Below, piece by piece: positions 55,046 through 63,976 of a stretch of 64,000 nt of DNA; the first letter of the stretch is position 1; each line of letters opens with the position of its first letter. Position numbers and translations under genes: made by a program. The stretch is from positions 682,001-746,000 of the forward strand of contig NZ_ACZO01000007.1 in assembly GCF_000176155.1 (NCBI RefSeq), given 5' to 3'. Below the pieces are notes generated by a model. That model was not told the origin of the DNA. It did no database searches and saw only the letters and a list, made by a program, of their open reading frames with translations. The stretch comes from Vibrio metschnikovii CIP 69.14 (lineage in GTDB: Bacteria; Pseudomonadota; Gammaproteobacteria; Enterobacterales; Vibrionaceae).

Positions 55046-55217
55046 CCCGGTTGATTTTCTCAATCGATTGATGGGGCGTTTTAATTGTCTTTTATCATCA
55101 ATAATATGAATGGCAGACGATGGTCAATATTGTGGTTAAAGGATTTTAGCGTTCAATCTTAACCAAATCGGACGATGGCTATTGCGAGGGAAAACAGAAC
55201 TGGTTATAGTTCTCGAC

Positions 55218-55236
55218 ACTAATGCGAATGCTTATC
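55218..55236. promoter_or_regulatory. Fur box candidate 2
   Basis: ACTAATGCGAATGCTTATC agrees at 13 of 19 positions with the Fur consensus and lies about 40 bp before the vctP-like start. Confidence 0.6.
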
Positions 55237-55274
55237 AAAATATATCGCAGTCATTTTCGCCAGTAAGGAATCGT

Positions 55275-56183
55275 ATGAAATCAATAATCAGTTGGGCAGC
55301 ATTGGGCTTGCTCACTTCAATGTCAGTCCACGCCGCCAATGTGACCATTGAGCATCAAATGGGTAAAACCACCTTACCGCAAAATCCTCAACGTGTGGTG
55401 GTCATTGGTGTTGGCCCATTAGACGCTGTTGATTATTTTGGAATTAATCCTGTCGCCGTCTCAAAAGTTGCCGAGTTGCCTGATTATTTAGCCAAATACC
55501 GAGGAGATGATTACGCTCCTGCAGGTTCGTTATTTGAGCCTGATTTTGAGCGTATTTTTATGCAAAAACCGGATCTGATCATTACTGGTCCGCGCGCTGC
55601 ACGAACGGCTTATGATGAATTGAATAAAATTGCGCCAACCGTAGTATTTGCGGTGGATGATAACCAACCGTATTGGCAGAGCACTCAAGCTCAGTGGCGC
55701 AATTTAGGTAAAATTTTTGCTATTGAAGATAAAGTTGAAGAAAAAATTGCCCAGTTAGATCAAAAATTCGCTGAGGTTAACGCTTACAATCAACAGCATC
55801 ACGCACAAGCGATGACGGTGATGAGTTCTGGTGGCAATATTACCACCTTTGGCGCTAATTCCCGCTTTGCTGCGATTTATAAAGATTTTGGATTCAGTGA
55901 GGCAGCACAGGTTAAGCAAACGGCTAACCATGGTAACTTGGTCTCTTACGAATATATCCGTCAAAATAATCCTCAAACGTTGTTTATTATCGACCGCGAT
56001 AAGTTGGTCAATAAAGGACAAAGCCATACGCGTGATGAATTTGAAAATCCATTGATTAAAGCGACCGATGCCTATAAGCAAGATCGGATGGTATTTTTAG
56101 ATTTGAATGCTTGGTATTTATCGATTGCCGGTGTGACGGCGACCGAGCAGATGTTAAGTGATATGCAAGTTAGCCTCCATTAA
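55275..56183 (+). CDS. vctP: Ferric-siderophore periplasmic binding protein, VctP-like
   Basis: 302 residues. Start at ATG 55275 with AAGGA; upstream in-frame extension lacks signal features. Signal peptide MKSIISWAALGLLTSMSVHA, then a class III binding fold (NPQRVVVIGVGPLDAVDYFG; KPDLIITGPRAARTAYDEL; FGANSRFAAIYKDFGF). Delivers catecholate siderophores such as vibriobactin or enterobactin to the cognate ABC permease. Gene order binding protein-permease-permease-ATPase and the nearby second ackA match the V. cholerae vctPDGC locus by recall. A Fur-type box precedes it. Confidence 0.85.
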   Translation: MKSIISWAALGLLTSMSVHAANVTIEHQMGKTTLPQNPQRVVVIGVGPLDAVDYFGINPVAVSKVAELPDYLAKYRGDDYAPAGSLFEPDFERIFMQKPDLIITGPRAARTAYDELNKIAPTVVFAVDDNQPYWQSTQAQWRNLGKIFAIEDKVEEKIAQLDQKFAEVNAYNQQHHAQAMTVMSSGGNITTFGANSRFAAIYKDFGFSEAAQVKQTANHGNLVSYEYIRQNNPQTLFIIDRDKLVNKGQSHTRDEFENPLIKATDAYKQDRMVFLDLNAWYLSIAGVTATEQMLSDMQVSLH

Positions 56184-56457
56184 TCCTATCGGTTTTCTGT
56201 GTGAGACTGCTGTCTTGTTAATGCTCAATAATCGTCATTAGCCAGCGGTTTCACATGGTTTACATTAGGTCACTAACAGACTTGGTTGATGCTCTGAGTC
56301 TGTTAGCGCTCTGAGATAGCTACCATCAACCAATCGTTATTGAAGCTTGTGGATTAACGAAACTGGTTTTCTCTACTCATCATAAGATCGATGCTCTAGG
56401 CTTTGCTTACCTTCTTGCTAGATTTGATTTCATTTTTGTCGTTATTTGAGGTTAACT

Positions 56458-57396
56458 TTGAAAAAGTTATTACTCGTGCTCCTATTCCTGAGTTTAGTTT
56501 CCTTGTTTGTTGGTGTGGGACAACTGTCTTTTTCTGCGTTGATGCAAGGGGATGAAGTGGCTTGGCAATTGTTGTTGACGAGCCGTATACCGCGTTTATT
56601 GGCAGTACTTTTAGCCGGTGGTGGATTGAGCATTGCTGGTCTTATCATGCAGCAAATTAGTCAAAACCGTTTTGCTGCGCCTTCAACGTCCGGCACGATC
56701 GAATGTGCGATGCTTGGCTACGTGCTGAGCTTAGTGATTTTTGGTCATGGCGAGAGCTTATTACTGATTTTCTCGACGGCGATGATCGGTACCTTGATGT
56801 TTGTGCAACTGATCCAACGTATTCAATTTAAGAATGTGGTGTTTGTTCCGCTGATCGGGATTATCTTTGGCAGTGTTGTTCAATCTGCCGCGACCTTCAT
56901 CGCTTATCGTTATGACGCTTTACAAAACTTATCGGGTTGGGCGGTGGCTAATTTTGCCAACTTACTGAGTGGTGATTTCGAACTGCTGTATATTGCGATT
57001 CCGGTCGCTATGTTGAGCTATTTATACGCTGCAAGAATATCCGCTGTCGGGATGGGTAAAGATTTTGCGATTAATCTCGGTCTTAATTATCAACAGGTGC
57101 TCACTCTCGGTGTGTGTTTGGTTTCCATTATGGCGGCATCGGTGGTGATGATCGTTGGACAATTGCCCTTTTTAGGATTGATCGTCCCTAATGTAGTCAG
57201 TTATTTTTATGGCGATAACCTGCGTAAAAATATTCCACGTACTGCGCTGTTTGGCGCTTCCCTCGTTCTACTCTGCGACATTATCAGTCGTGTGCTGATT
57301 TTTCCTTATGAAATACCGATTTCGATGATCATCAGTATTATTGGCGGCATTGCGTTTATCGTGTTGATTTTGAGAGGTCCTCAGCATGCAAGATAA
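56458..57396 (+). CDS. vctD: Ferric-siderophore ABC permease, VctD-like
   Basis: 312-residue FecCD-family inner-membrane permease with about nine helices. It starts at TTG 56458 with GAGG seven bases upstream; TTG at 56446 would overlap that site. Hallmarks: LTSRIPRLLAVLLAGGGLSIAG, MQQISQNRFAAPSTSGTIEC, FLGLIVPNVVSYFYGDN. Overlaps the next permease by 11 bp, indicating translational coupling. 275 bp after vctP; no own promoter recognised. Confidence 0.88.
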   Translation: MKKLLLVLLFLSLVSLFVGVGQLSFSALMQGDEVAWQLLLTSRIPRLLAVLLAGGGLSIAGLIMQQISQNRFAAPSTSGTIECAMLGYVLSLVIFGHGESLLLIFSTAMIGTLMFVQLIQRIQFKNVVFVPLIGIIFGSVVQSAATFIAYRYDALQNLSGWAVANFANLLSGDFELLYIAIPVAMLSYLYAARISAVGMGKDFAINLGLNYQQVLTLGVCLVSIMAASVVMIVGQLPFLGLIVPNVVSYFYGDNLRKNIPRTALFGASLVLLCDIISRVLIFPYEIPISMIISIIGGIAFIVLILRGPQHAR

Positions 57397-58336
57397 ACAT
57401 AAAACGCTATTGATGATGGTACTGGCGTTATTATTTGCGGTTCTGTTTATTAGCGTTGGCCTTAACGCCGATAACTATCAGTATTTTTTGTCTCGTCGGA
57501 TCCCAAAAGTGTTAGCGATTGTGGTGGCTGCTATTGCCATTGCTCAATCCTCTTTAGCTTTTCAAACCATTACTCACAATAGAATTTTGACGCCGAGTAT
57601 CATGGGGTTTGACGCCTTGTATCTTTTGGTGCAAGTGCTAGTGGTGGTTTTATTTGGCAGCTTCAGCGTGATTATGCTCAATAGCTATTTAAATTTTGCG
57701 TTATCGGTTGCTGCTATGCTGGTGTTTTCGAGTTTGCTTTTCACTTTCTATTTTCGCCGTCAGCGCAATAACATTATTGTTCTTTTGTTGTTGGGGGTTA
57801 TTTTAGGTCAACTATTTTCGAACTTTTCCTCATTTTTCATTATGTTGATGGATCCAAATGACTTTGCGGCGGTGCAAGCCAAAATGTTTGCCAGCTTCAA
57901 TAATGTTAACGTGAAATTGGTTTATGCCGTCTCTCCGTTATTACTTGTGGTGAGTTATTTACTGTTCCGTATGCATCGTACACTCGATGTTTTTTGGCTC
58001 GATAATGATAATGCGATCAGCCTCGGCGTTAATGTCAAGCGCACCACGCGTGATGTCATGTTGCTGAGTGCCGTGTTGGTTTCTATTTCTACGGCTTTAG
58101 TGGGGCCAGTAATGTTTTTCGGTTTGCTGGTGACCAATTTAACTCGTGAATGGTTACGCTCTTATCAGCATCGTGTGCTGCTGATCGCTTGCTCTGCTAT
58201 GTCGGTCGTCGCCCTTTTAGGCGGTCAATGGATAGTAGAAAACGTATTCTCATTCGGTACTACCTTGAGCGTGATCATTAACTTCATTGGTGGGATTTAT
58301 TTCCTCTCTCTTCTCTTGCGTAATAAAGTGGTGTAG
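57386..58336 (+). CDS. vctG: Ferric-siderophore ABC permease, VctG-like
   Basis: 316-residue second FecCD permease; pairs with VctD to form the channel. Signatures: LSRRIPKVLAIVVAAIAIAQ, THNRILTPSIMGFDALYLL, FFGLLVTNLTREWL. Starts within the vctD 3' end (11-bp overlap) with GAGG inside vctD; 6 bp before vctC. Confidence 0.88.
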   Translation: MQDKHKTLLMMVLALLFAVLFISVGLNADNYQYFLSRRIPKVLAIVVAAIAIAQSSLAFQTITHNRILTPSIMGFDALYLLVQVLVVVLFGSFSVIMLNSYLNFALSVAAMLVFSSLLFTFYFRRQRNNIIVLLLLGVILGQLFSNFSSFFIMLMDPNDFAAVQAKMFASFNNVNVKLVYAVSPLLLVVSYLLFRMHRTLDVFWLDNDNAISLGVNVKRTTRDVMLLSAVLVSISTALVGPVMFFGLLVTNLTREWLRSYQHRVLLIACSAMSVVALLGGQWIVENVFSFGTTLSVIINFIGGIYFLSLLLRNKVV

Positions 58337-58342
58337 CCCGTT

Positions 58343-59104
58343 ATGATTCAATTAGACAAACTGACCAAGTATTTCGGCTCTCAAGCTGTGGTTCATCAAG
58401 CGAGCGCGCAATTTTCGAAAGGCCAGGTGACCTCAATTATTGGTCCGAATGGGGCAGGCAAGAGCACTTTGTTATCAATGGCAAGCCGCTTAATGTCACG
58501 TGATGAAGGTAAAGTTTGGATTGAAAGCCGTGAATTGGTGGATTGGGATACCAAAAGCCTCGCCAAAAAATTGTCCGTTTTACGTCAAGCCAACAACCTG
58601 ACCATGCGCTTTACTGTGCGTGAGTTGGTTGCTTTTGGACGTTTTCCACATTCTCAAGGTAAGCTCACGGTAGAGGATAACGCGATCATTGATCAAGCGA
58701 TTGCCTATCTTGATATTAAAAGCATGGAGCATAAATACCTTGATGAATTGAGCGGTGGTCAACGCCAGCTGGCGTTTATTGCGATGGTCATGGCTCAAGA
58801 TACCGATTGTGTCTTTTTGGATGAACCGCTGAATAACTTAGATATCAAACACTCACTGCAGATTATGGAAACGATCCGCCGTCTGGCGCATGATTTAAAC
58901 AAAGCGGTCGTGGTGGTCATTCATGATATCAATTTTGCTTCCTGTTATTCCGATCGGATTATTGCTCTAAAAAAGGGAATGGTAGTCGCCAGTGGGTCGG
59001 TGGAAGAGGTGATCCAAGCTTCGGTACTAGAAGACATTTACGAAACGCCTTTTCGAGTCTTAGATCTGGAAGGGAAACGAATGTGTCTTTATCACACCGC
59101 TTAA
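58343..59104 (+). CDS. vctC: Ferric-siderophore ABC ATPase, VctC-like
   Basis: 253-residue ATP-binding subunit powering the transporter. Walker A GPNGAGKST (residues about 34-42), Q-loop in SVLRQANN, signature LSGGQRQLAF, Walker B CVFLDEPLNNLD, and switch His in VVVIHDINFA. 6 bp after vctG with a weak ribosome site, so coupled translation is likely. Last gene of the operon; no strong terminator seen before ackA. Confidence 0.92.
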   Translation: MIQLDKLTKYFGSQAVVHQASAQFSKGQVTSIIGPNGAGKSTLLSMASRLMSRDEGKVWIESRELVDWDTKSLAKKLSVLRQANNLTMRFTVRELVAFGRFPHSQGKLTVEDNAIIDQAIAYLDIKSMEHKYLDELSGGQRQLAFIAMVMAQDTDCVFLDEPLNNLDIKHSLQIMETIRRLAHDLNKAVVVVIHDINFASCYSDRIIALKKGMVVASGSVEEVIQASVLEDIYETPFRVLDLEGKRMCLYHTA

Positions 59105-59314
59105 GATGAGGCTTTTATCGAGGCGGATAAGGGCAGAGAAATATTTCTCGCTAGAAAAGAATAGATTATTTGTTACAGATCAATAAAAGAAGCGGCTTAA
59201 CCGAGCAAAACAACAAAACAAAAGTTGAAAGATTCAAAAATTATTGAATAATGGGTGGCACGAAAAAAGAGAAGCGCAGGCTTCAAACTCATAGTCGAAT
59301 ACAGGATACTCCCC

Positions 59315-60508
59315 ATGTCGAACTCGTACGTGTTGGTTATTAACTCTGGTAGCTCATCACTGAAATTTGCGGTTATTGATTCTAATACGGGTGATGCCGT
59401 ATTGAGTGGTCTCGGTGAATGCTTTGGGCTGGATGATGCTCGAATGAGCTGGAAATGTAGCGGAGAAAAAGCCAGTTGCACCATTCAAGGTGAAAATAAC
59501 CACCATCAGTTAGCGGTAGAAAAACTGGTTGAGTTAGTCAAAACTTACGGTCTGATCGATGAGGTGGTGGCGATAGGACACCGCGTCGTTCATGGCGGTG
59601 AAAAGTTCACAAAAACCGTTAAGTTAGATGAGAAAATTGTACAAGAAGTCGAAGCGTTGAGTGATTTAGCTCCGCTGCATAACAAAGCTCATGCGATTGG
59701 TATGCGTGCAGCGATGCATACTTTTCCTGAGCTGCCACAGTTTGCGGTTTTTGATACCGCCTTCCACCAAACGATGCCACCGAAGGCTTACACCGGTGGT
59801 ATTGCTAAATCGCTTTATACCGAATTTGGTATTCGCCGATATGGTTTTCATGGTACCAGCCATTACTTCGTCAGTCGTGAAGCGGCCAAAATGCTCAATA
59901 AGCCCATTGAACAAAGCAGTTTTATCTCTGTTCATTTAGGTAATGGTGCATCCGTTTGTGCGATTAAAGATGGTCAGAGTGTTGATACCAGTATGGGCTT
60001 TACTCCCTTATCTGGTTTGATGATGGGTACTCGATGCGGTGACCTTGACCCTGGGATCATTGAATTCTTGTTGAAAAAAGGGTGGACGCAAGAGCAGGTA
60101 TTTAACTCATTAAATAAAGCGTCTGGTTTCCTTGGTGTGTCCGGTTTAACCAGTGATGCGCGTGGTATCCTTGAAGCCATGGATCAAGGCCACGAAGGTG
60201 CGACGTTAGCCTTCCAAGTGTTTACTTACCGCGTGGCTAAATACATCGCTTCCTATCTTGCTGCCCTAGATTCTTTAGATGGAATTATTTTTACGGGTGG
60301 TATTGGTGAAAATGCCCTGCCTATCCGCCGTGAAATCTTACGCAATTTAAAAATTCTTGGCTTTGTAGAAGATGAGCAGGCGAATGAACAGGCTCGTTTC
60401 GGCAATGCTGGGATCATCGCCAGATCAGAACCATTAGGCGCAGTGGCCCTTGTTGTGCCTACTAATGAAGAATTTGTAATTGCTCAGCAGTCGATTGAAT
60501 TACTGTAA
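59315..60508 (+). CDS. ackA: Acetate kinase
   Basis: 397-residue ASKHA-fold kinase, acetyl-phosphate + ADP to acetate + ATP. Start at ATG 59315 with AGGATAC; upstream in-frame extension is not used. Motifs: VLVINSGSSSLKFAVID, HRVVHGGEKF, HNKAHAIGMRA, VFDTAFHQTMPPKAY, YGFHGTSHYFVSREAA, HLGNGASVCAIKDGQSVDTSMGF (split by eye), GTRCGDLDPG, TGGIGENALPIRRE. No pta is adjacent, so this resembles the second, chromosome II ackA of Vibrio. Confidence 0.96.
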   Translation: MSNSYVLVINSGSSSLKFAVIDSNTGDAVLSGLGECFGLDDARMSWKCSGEKASCTIQGENNHHQLAVEKLVELVKTYGLIDEVVAIGHRVVHGGEKFTKTVKLDEKIVQEVEALSDLAPLHNKAHAIGMRAAMHTFPELPQFAVFDTAFHQTMPPKAYTGGIAKSLYTEFGIRRYGFHGTSHYFVSREAAKMLNKPIEQSSFISVHLGNGASVCAIKDGQSVDTSMGFTPLSGLMMGTRCGDLDPGIIEFLLKKGWTQEQVFNSLNKASGFLGVSGLTSDARGILEAMDQGHEGATLAFQVFTYRVAKYIASYLAALDSLDGIIFTGGIGENALPIRREILRNLKILGFVEDEQANEQARFGNAGIIARSEPLGAVALVVPTNEEFVIAQQSIELL

Positions 60509-60528
60509 TTAATAGTAAAAAAGATAGT

Positions 60529-60555
60529 AAAAAGCGAGCTTCGTGCTCGCTTTTT
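60529..60555 (+). terminator. ackA terminator
   Basis: Stem AAAAGCGAGC / GCTCGCTTTT with loop TTCGT and a seven-base T tract. Confidence 0.9.
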
Positions 60556-60582
60556 TTGATTCTGCTGTTGGATAGACCATCG

Positions 60583-60744
60583 CTAAGCACGCGAAGATAA
60601 TCGATTGGTTTGTGTTAAGACTAATATCAGCAAAGCAATTACGATCACCGCCACAGATAGATGAGTGCTACCGCTGTTAACCAAATCAGTTTCTCTAACA
60701 GTCACATTGCTTTCATGTACTCGTTGTAGTTTACTTTTTATCAC
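60583..60744 (-). pseudogene. Possible small membrane ORF or gene remnant
   Basis: 53 codons from GTG 60744, immediately after an in-frame stop. Polar first half (VHESNVTVRETDLVNSGST) and a C-terminal membrane helix (LSVAVIVIALLILVLTQT) with a basic end. No ribosome site. Could be a small tail-anchored protein or the relic of a larger gene. Confidence 0.3.
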
Positions 60745-60855
60745 TCAAACTAAAATACATCAGCCAGTAGGTTGAATTTCCTCAGTCTTGACTATTTTGA
60801 TTCCGCCTTTTTCATTAGCTTGAATGCCATAGTTAGGAGGCGACTAACGTAGTTT

Positions 60856-61038
60856 TTACTTGTTCTCACTGACATTGTGGCGAACATGATTCAATTGTGT
60901 TTGTCGTTCGAATATGCATTCAATACTCGCCAGAAAATCATAGAATAACAGTATCTTTCTTTGTCTTCCGTCAATTTGAAGTGAAGATAAGTGTTCGAGC
61001 AAGGCTTGTCGTTCATTCTCAATCACTTGAGCCAACAA
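60856..61038 (-). pseudogene. Possible gene remnant, helical
   Basis: 60 codons open after an in-frame TGA, beginning at a TTG without ribosome site. Composition is protein-like and helical (LAQVIENERQALLEHLSSLQ…). Upstream minus-strand frames also look protein-like but are broken by stops. Not recognised. Confidence 0.25.
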
Positions 61039-61182
61039 TCATTGAGATCTCATTTTTAAAAGTCCACTCAACGTGTTTTCTGGTTTGTGCGGTTCTATAG
61101 CGCTATTATGGTTTTTTATGCACTGCAATTAGTTGATTTTTATGGCGTCACAATCAACTGGTTTGGCAATATTTTTTCCGAT

Positions 61183-61380
61183 GTATACCTAAACCACCTG
61201 GAGTTGCAGCTAGATGGCAAGTGAGCGAAAAATTTGTCTGGAATAAATTTGAACAGCCCTAGGCTTACCTGTGGTGAGAGCCAAGGATGGCTCTCATAAT
61301 ACCTATGAGCATAGGCAAGCGATGTGATTAGAGTGAACGAACGTAGTCAACACCCCAGCAGCTTCAAGTAAAATGGTATA
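61183..61380 (+). repeat. ERIC-like intergenic repeat (copy D, most complete)
   Basis: 198 bp bounded by GTATACC and GGTATA. Left end GTATACCTAAACCACCTGGA then GTTGCAGCTAGATGGCAAGT; right end GAGTGAACGAACGTAGTCAA then CACC…AGCAGCTTCAAGTAAAATGG. Both ends match the published ERIC pattern as remembered; the middle is longer than the 127-bp standard. Confidence 0.7.
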
Positions 61381-61452
61381 AGCCCAATTGAGTTTTATAT
61401 GGCCCATCCCGATAGTGATAAATGAATTAATTTTAGCGCAAAGGATATATTA

Positions 61453-63744
61453 ATGAGTAACTACTTTGGACATTCAGGTAATAAAGAAGATAAGTCTGAC
61501 TGGCAACCATTACAAGATCATTTGTGTCGAGTGGCTTTGTGCGCAGAACTAAACTCAAAATATTTTAAAGCAGCTAAACTATCTTATCTTGCAGGTCTTT
61601 TACATGATCTGGGAAAATATACTCCAGAATTTCAAGCAAGGCTTGAAGGTGCCTCAAGCAAGGTAGATCATGCTACGGCTGGCGCTAAAATCGCGGCTGA
61701 AATTTTGCCAGACGAAAAATTTAACAATTTTCCATTTTATAAATTTGTTGCTTATGCCATAGCAGGTCACCATGCAGGATTATCTAATGGAACTGGTGAA
61801 GGAGATGGACGTCGAGCGCTTAAAGACAGACTGGAGCTACAATTTGGCAAAGACTTACCTGTGCTAGATAGTGAGACTTGGCAGTCTGAACTTGTCTTGC
61901 CATCAATCGAATCTCTTATTCCAGAGATATCACCAAACCCTGATGCCGATTTGCAAGGTTTCCAATACGCGTTTTTGATTCGGATGATTTTTTCGTGTTT
62001 GGTTGATGCGGATTTTATTGATACTGATGAGTTCTATAAACGGCTTGAAGGTAAGCCCTTATTGCGTGGAGATTATCCTCAATTATCAGAGTTAAAAATA
62101 CAGTTTGATCAAAAATTAGCTGACAAGATCAAAAGTACTGACCAAACGAAAACCGTTAATCAACTTCGTAAAGAGATTCTTGATACAGCCCGTCTCAAAG
62201 CAAAACTTACTCCAGGATTATTCACTTTAACTGTGCCGACCGGAGGAGGAAAAACCCTTAGTTCTATGGCTTTTGCATTAGAGCACGCTCTGGCGCATAA
62301 CATGCGTAGAGTAATTTATGTCATTCCGTTTACCAGTATTATTGAGCAGAATGCTCAAGTATTTCGTGACGCATTTGGCGAGCTGGGGGAGGCCTCTGTT
62401 TTAGAGCATCACAGTAATTTTGATGATCGCAAAATAAAAGATAAAGAAGGTGCTGAAGAAACCCGTGACAAATTAAAACTAGCAATGGAAAACTGGGATA
62501 TGCCAGTGGTTGTCACGACGGCAGTACAGTTTTTTGAGTCTTTGTTTGCTGACCGTCCCTCCCGTTGCCGCAAACTGCATAATATTTCTGGCAGTGTGAT
62601 TATTCTGGACGAAGCACAAACTCTGCCGCTTAAATTTCTCCGCCCTGTGATGGCGGTAATCGATGAGTTGGCGCGCAACTATGGCTGTTCTATCGTACTC
62701 TGCACCGCGACTCAACCAGCATTGTGTGAACCTGATTTTACTAACGGATTCACAAATGTGCGCGAGATTGCCCCTGAACCTAAGAGACTTTTTGACGAAC
62801 TCAGTTTGGTGAGTGTCTCTCATTTGGGCGAACTTAGTGATGATGAGTTAGTCTCGCGTATTCAAGCGAATAATCAAATTCTTACGATAGTTAATAATCG
62901 CCGCCATGCCCAATCGCTGTTCCGAACACTAAATACGCAGCAAACAGTAGGGGTGTTTCATTTAACAACCTTGATGTGTCCAGCGCACCGAACAGCAACT
63001 TTGGATGAGATTCGTAAGCGGTTAGACCCAAAAAAACCTCAGCCATGCCGAGTCATCTCGACATCGCTGATTGAAGCTGGGGTTGATGTTAGCTTTCCTT
63101 GTGTGATGCGTGCCGAAGCTGGCTTAGATTCAATTGCGCAAGCGGCAGGGCGCTGTAATCGTGAACGATTGTGGGGAAAAGAAGATAGCCACGTTTGGAT
63201 TTTTCGATCTCCGGATTGGCCCATCCCACCTGAATTAAAAGGGCTCTCGGCAGATATGCGAGCGGTGCTGCGAAAAGGCCATGACAATTTATTAGACCAA
63301 CTGGCTATCAAAGAGTATTTCTCGAATGTTTATTGGCGCAAAGGAGAAGAACTCGATCAGAAACAGCTTTTAAAAGCCTGTCGAATTGGTGCTTCGAAGT
63401 TAGATTTCCCATTTCAGAGCATTGCCAGTGTTTTCAGAATGATTGACAGCTTTATGTGCCCGGTTTTAATCCCTTATAACGATGAAGCACGCAAGCTATT
63501 GAACGAACTTGAAAGCACGGATGATGTGAGTTGTGTTTTAAGAAAGCTACAGCCTTATATAGTACAAATCCCACAAAATGGTTTTGACAGCTTGCGATTG
63601 GCAAAAGTGATTCAAACAGTTGCACCGTATCGGTTTGAAGAACAGTTTTGGGAGTTAGTGAACATGGACATATATCATCCAAAATCTGGACTCAGTTGGT
63701 CTGATCCTAATTTTATCAAGGCTGAAAACTTAGTTTTTTGTTAA
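61453..63744 (+). CDS. cas3: CRISPR-associated nuclease/helicase Cas3, type I-C-like
   Basis: 763 residues. N-terminal HD nuclease: H23, H51-D52 (GLLHDLGKYTPEFQ), H73, H106-H107 (GHHAGL). C-terminal SF2 helicase: Walker A TGGGKT 263-268, DEAQ 386-389, CTATQ 417-421, motif VI QAAGRCNR 563-570. All catalytic residues look intact, so it should unwind and degrade DNA for a Cascade complex. Subtype by overall pattern, I-C most likely. AAAGGATA before ATG 61453. First gene of a locus running off the right edge; an ERIC-like element precedes it. No CRISPR repeats in the window. Confidence 0.92.
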   Translation: MSNYFGHSGNKEDKSDWQPLQDHLCRVALCAELNSKYFKAAKLSYLAGLLHDLGKYTPEFQARLEGASSKVDHATAGAKIAAEILPDEKFNNFPFYKFVAYAIAGHHAGLSNGTGEGDGRRALKDRLELQFGKDLPVLDSETWQSELVLPSIESLIPEISPNPDADLQGFQYAFLIRMIFSCLVDADFIDTDEFYKRLEGKPLLRGDYPQLSELKIQFDQKLADKIKSTDQTKTVNQLRKEILDTARLKAKLTPGLFTLTVPTGGGKTLSSMAFALEHALAHNMRRVIYVIPFTSIIEQNAQVFRDAFGELGEASVLEHHSNFDDRKIKDKEGAEETRDKLKLAMENWDMPVVVTTAVQFFESLFADRPSRCRKLHNISGSVIILDEAQTLPLKFLRPVMAVIDELARNYGCSIVLCTATQPALCEPDFTNGFTNVREIAPEPKRLFDELSLVSVSHLGELSDDELVSRIQANNQILTIVNNRRHAQSLFRTLNTQQTVGVFHLTTLMCPAHRTATLDEIRKRLDPKKPQPCRVISTSLIEAGVDVSFPCVMRAEAGLDSIAQAAGRCNRERLWGKEDSHVWIFRSPDWPIPPELKGLSADMRAVLRKGHDNLLDQLAIKEYFSNVYWRKGEELDQKQLLKACRIGASKLDFPFQSIASVFRMIDSFMCPVLIPYNDEARKLLNELESTDDVSCVLRKLQPYIVQIPQNGFDSLRLAKVIQTVAPYRFEEQFWELVNMDIYHPKSGLSWSDPNFIKAENLVFC

Positions 63745-63770
63745 TACTAAAAACACAAAGAAGTCATTTT

Positions 63771-63799
63771 TTGACAGGTGCTTGTCTGCGTACTATTTT
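63771..63799 (+). promoter_or_regulatory. Sigma-70 promoter candidate before the small ORF
   Basis: Perfect -35 TTGACA at 63771-63776, 17-bp spacer, -10 TATTTT at 63794-63799 (4 of 6). Lies between cas3 and the small ORF at 63827. Confidence 0.55.
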
Positions 63800-63826
63800 C
63801 TTTAAGGTACGTTGAGGAGAGTTAAA

Positions 63827-63976
63827 GTGAATAGTCGATGGTCGATCTATGTTAAGAAAGATGAAAACAATAAACTAGTTTTCAAATTTGGGGGACAGTT
63901 TTCTTTTTCGGTCAAAGTCATTGTCTGGAGCCTAAGCATCGTATTGATGGCCTTGACTGGTCATTTTCTCTTCTAA
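63827..63976 (+). CDS. Small single-pass membrane protein downstream of cas3
   Basis: 49 residues from GTG 63827 with GAGGAGAG eleven bases upstream. Charged/polar N-terminus (NSRWSIYVKKDENNKLVFKF) and one membrane helix (VKVIVWSLSIVLMALTGHFL). Unknown family. It has its own promoter candidate and begins 82 bp after cas3; whether it belongs to the CRISPR locus or starts an unrelated unit cannot be told at the window edge. Confidence 0.6.
   Translation: MNSRWSIYVKKDENNKLVFKFGGQFSFSVKVIVWSLSIVLMALTGHFLF

Larger units (their letters stand above)
60509..61452. other. Gene-poor region between ackA and cas3
   Basis: About 940 bp. After the ackA terminator come several short, protein-like minus-strand frames (60583-60744, 60760-60843, 60856-61038) and then an ERIC-like element (61183-61380) and the cas3 leader. 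No gene with a full set of signals; probably decayed sequence. Confidence 0.5.

Noticed and set aside
59136..59149. GAGAAATATTTCTC as vctC terminator
   Set aside because: It is a palindrome with no loop and no following T tract, so not a plausible terminator.
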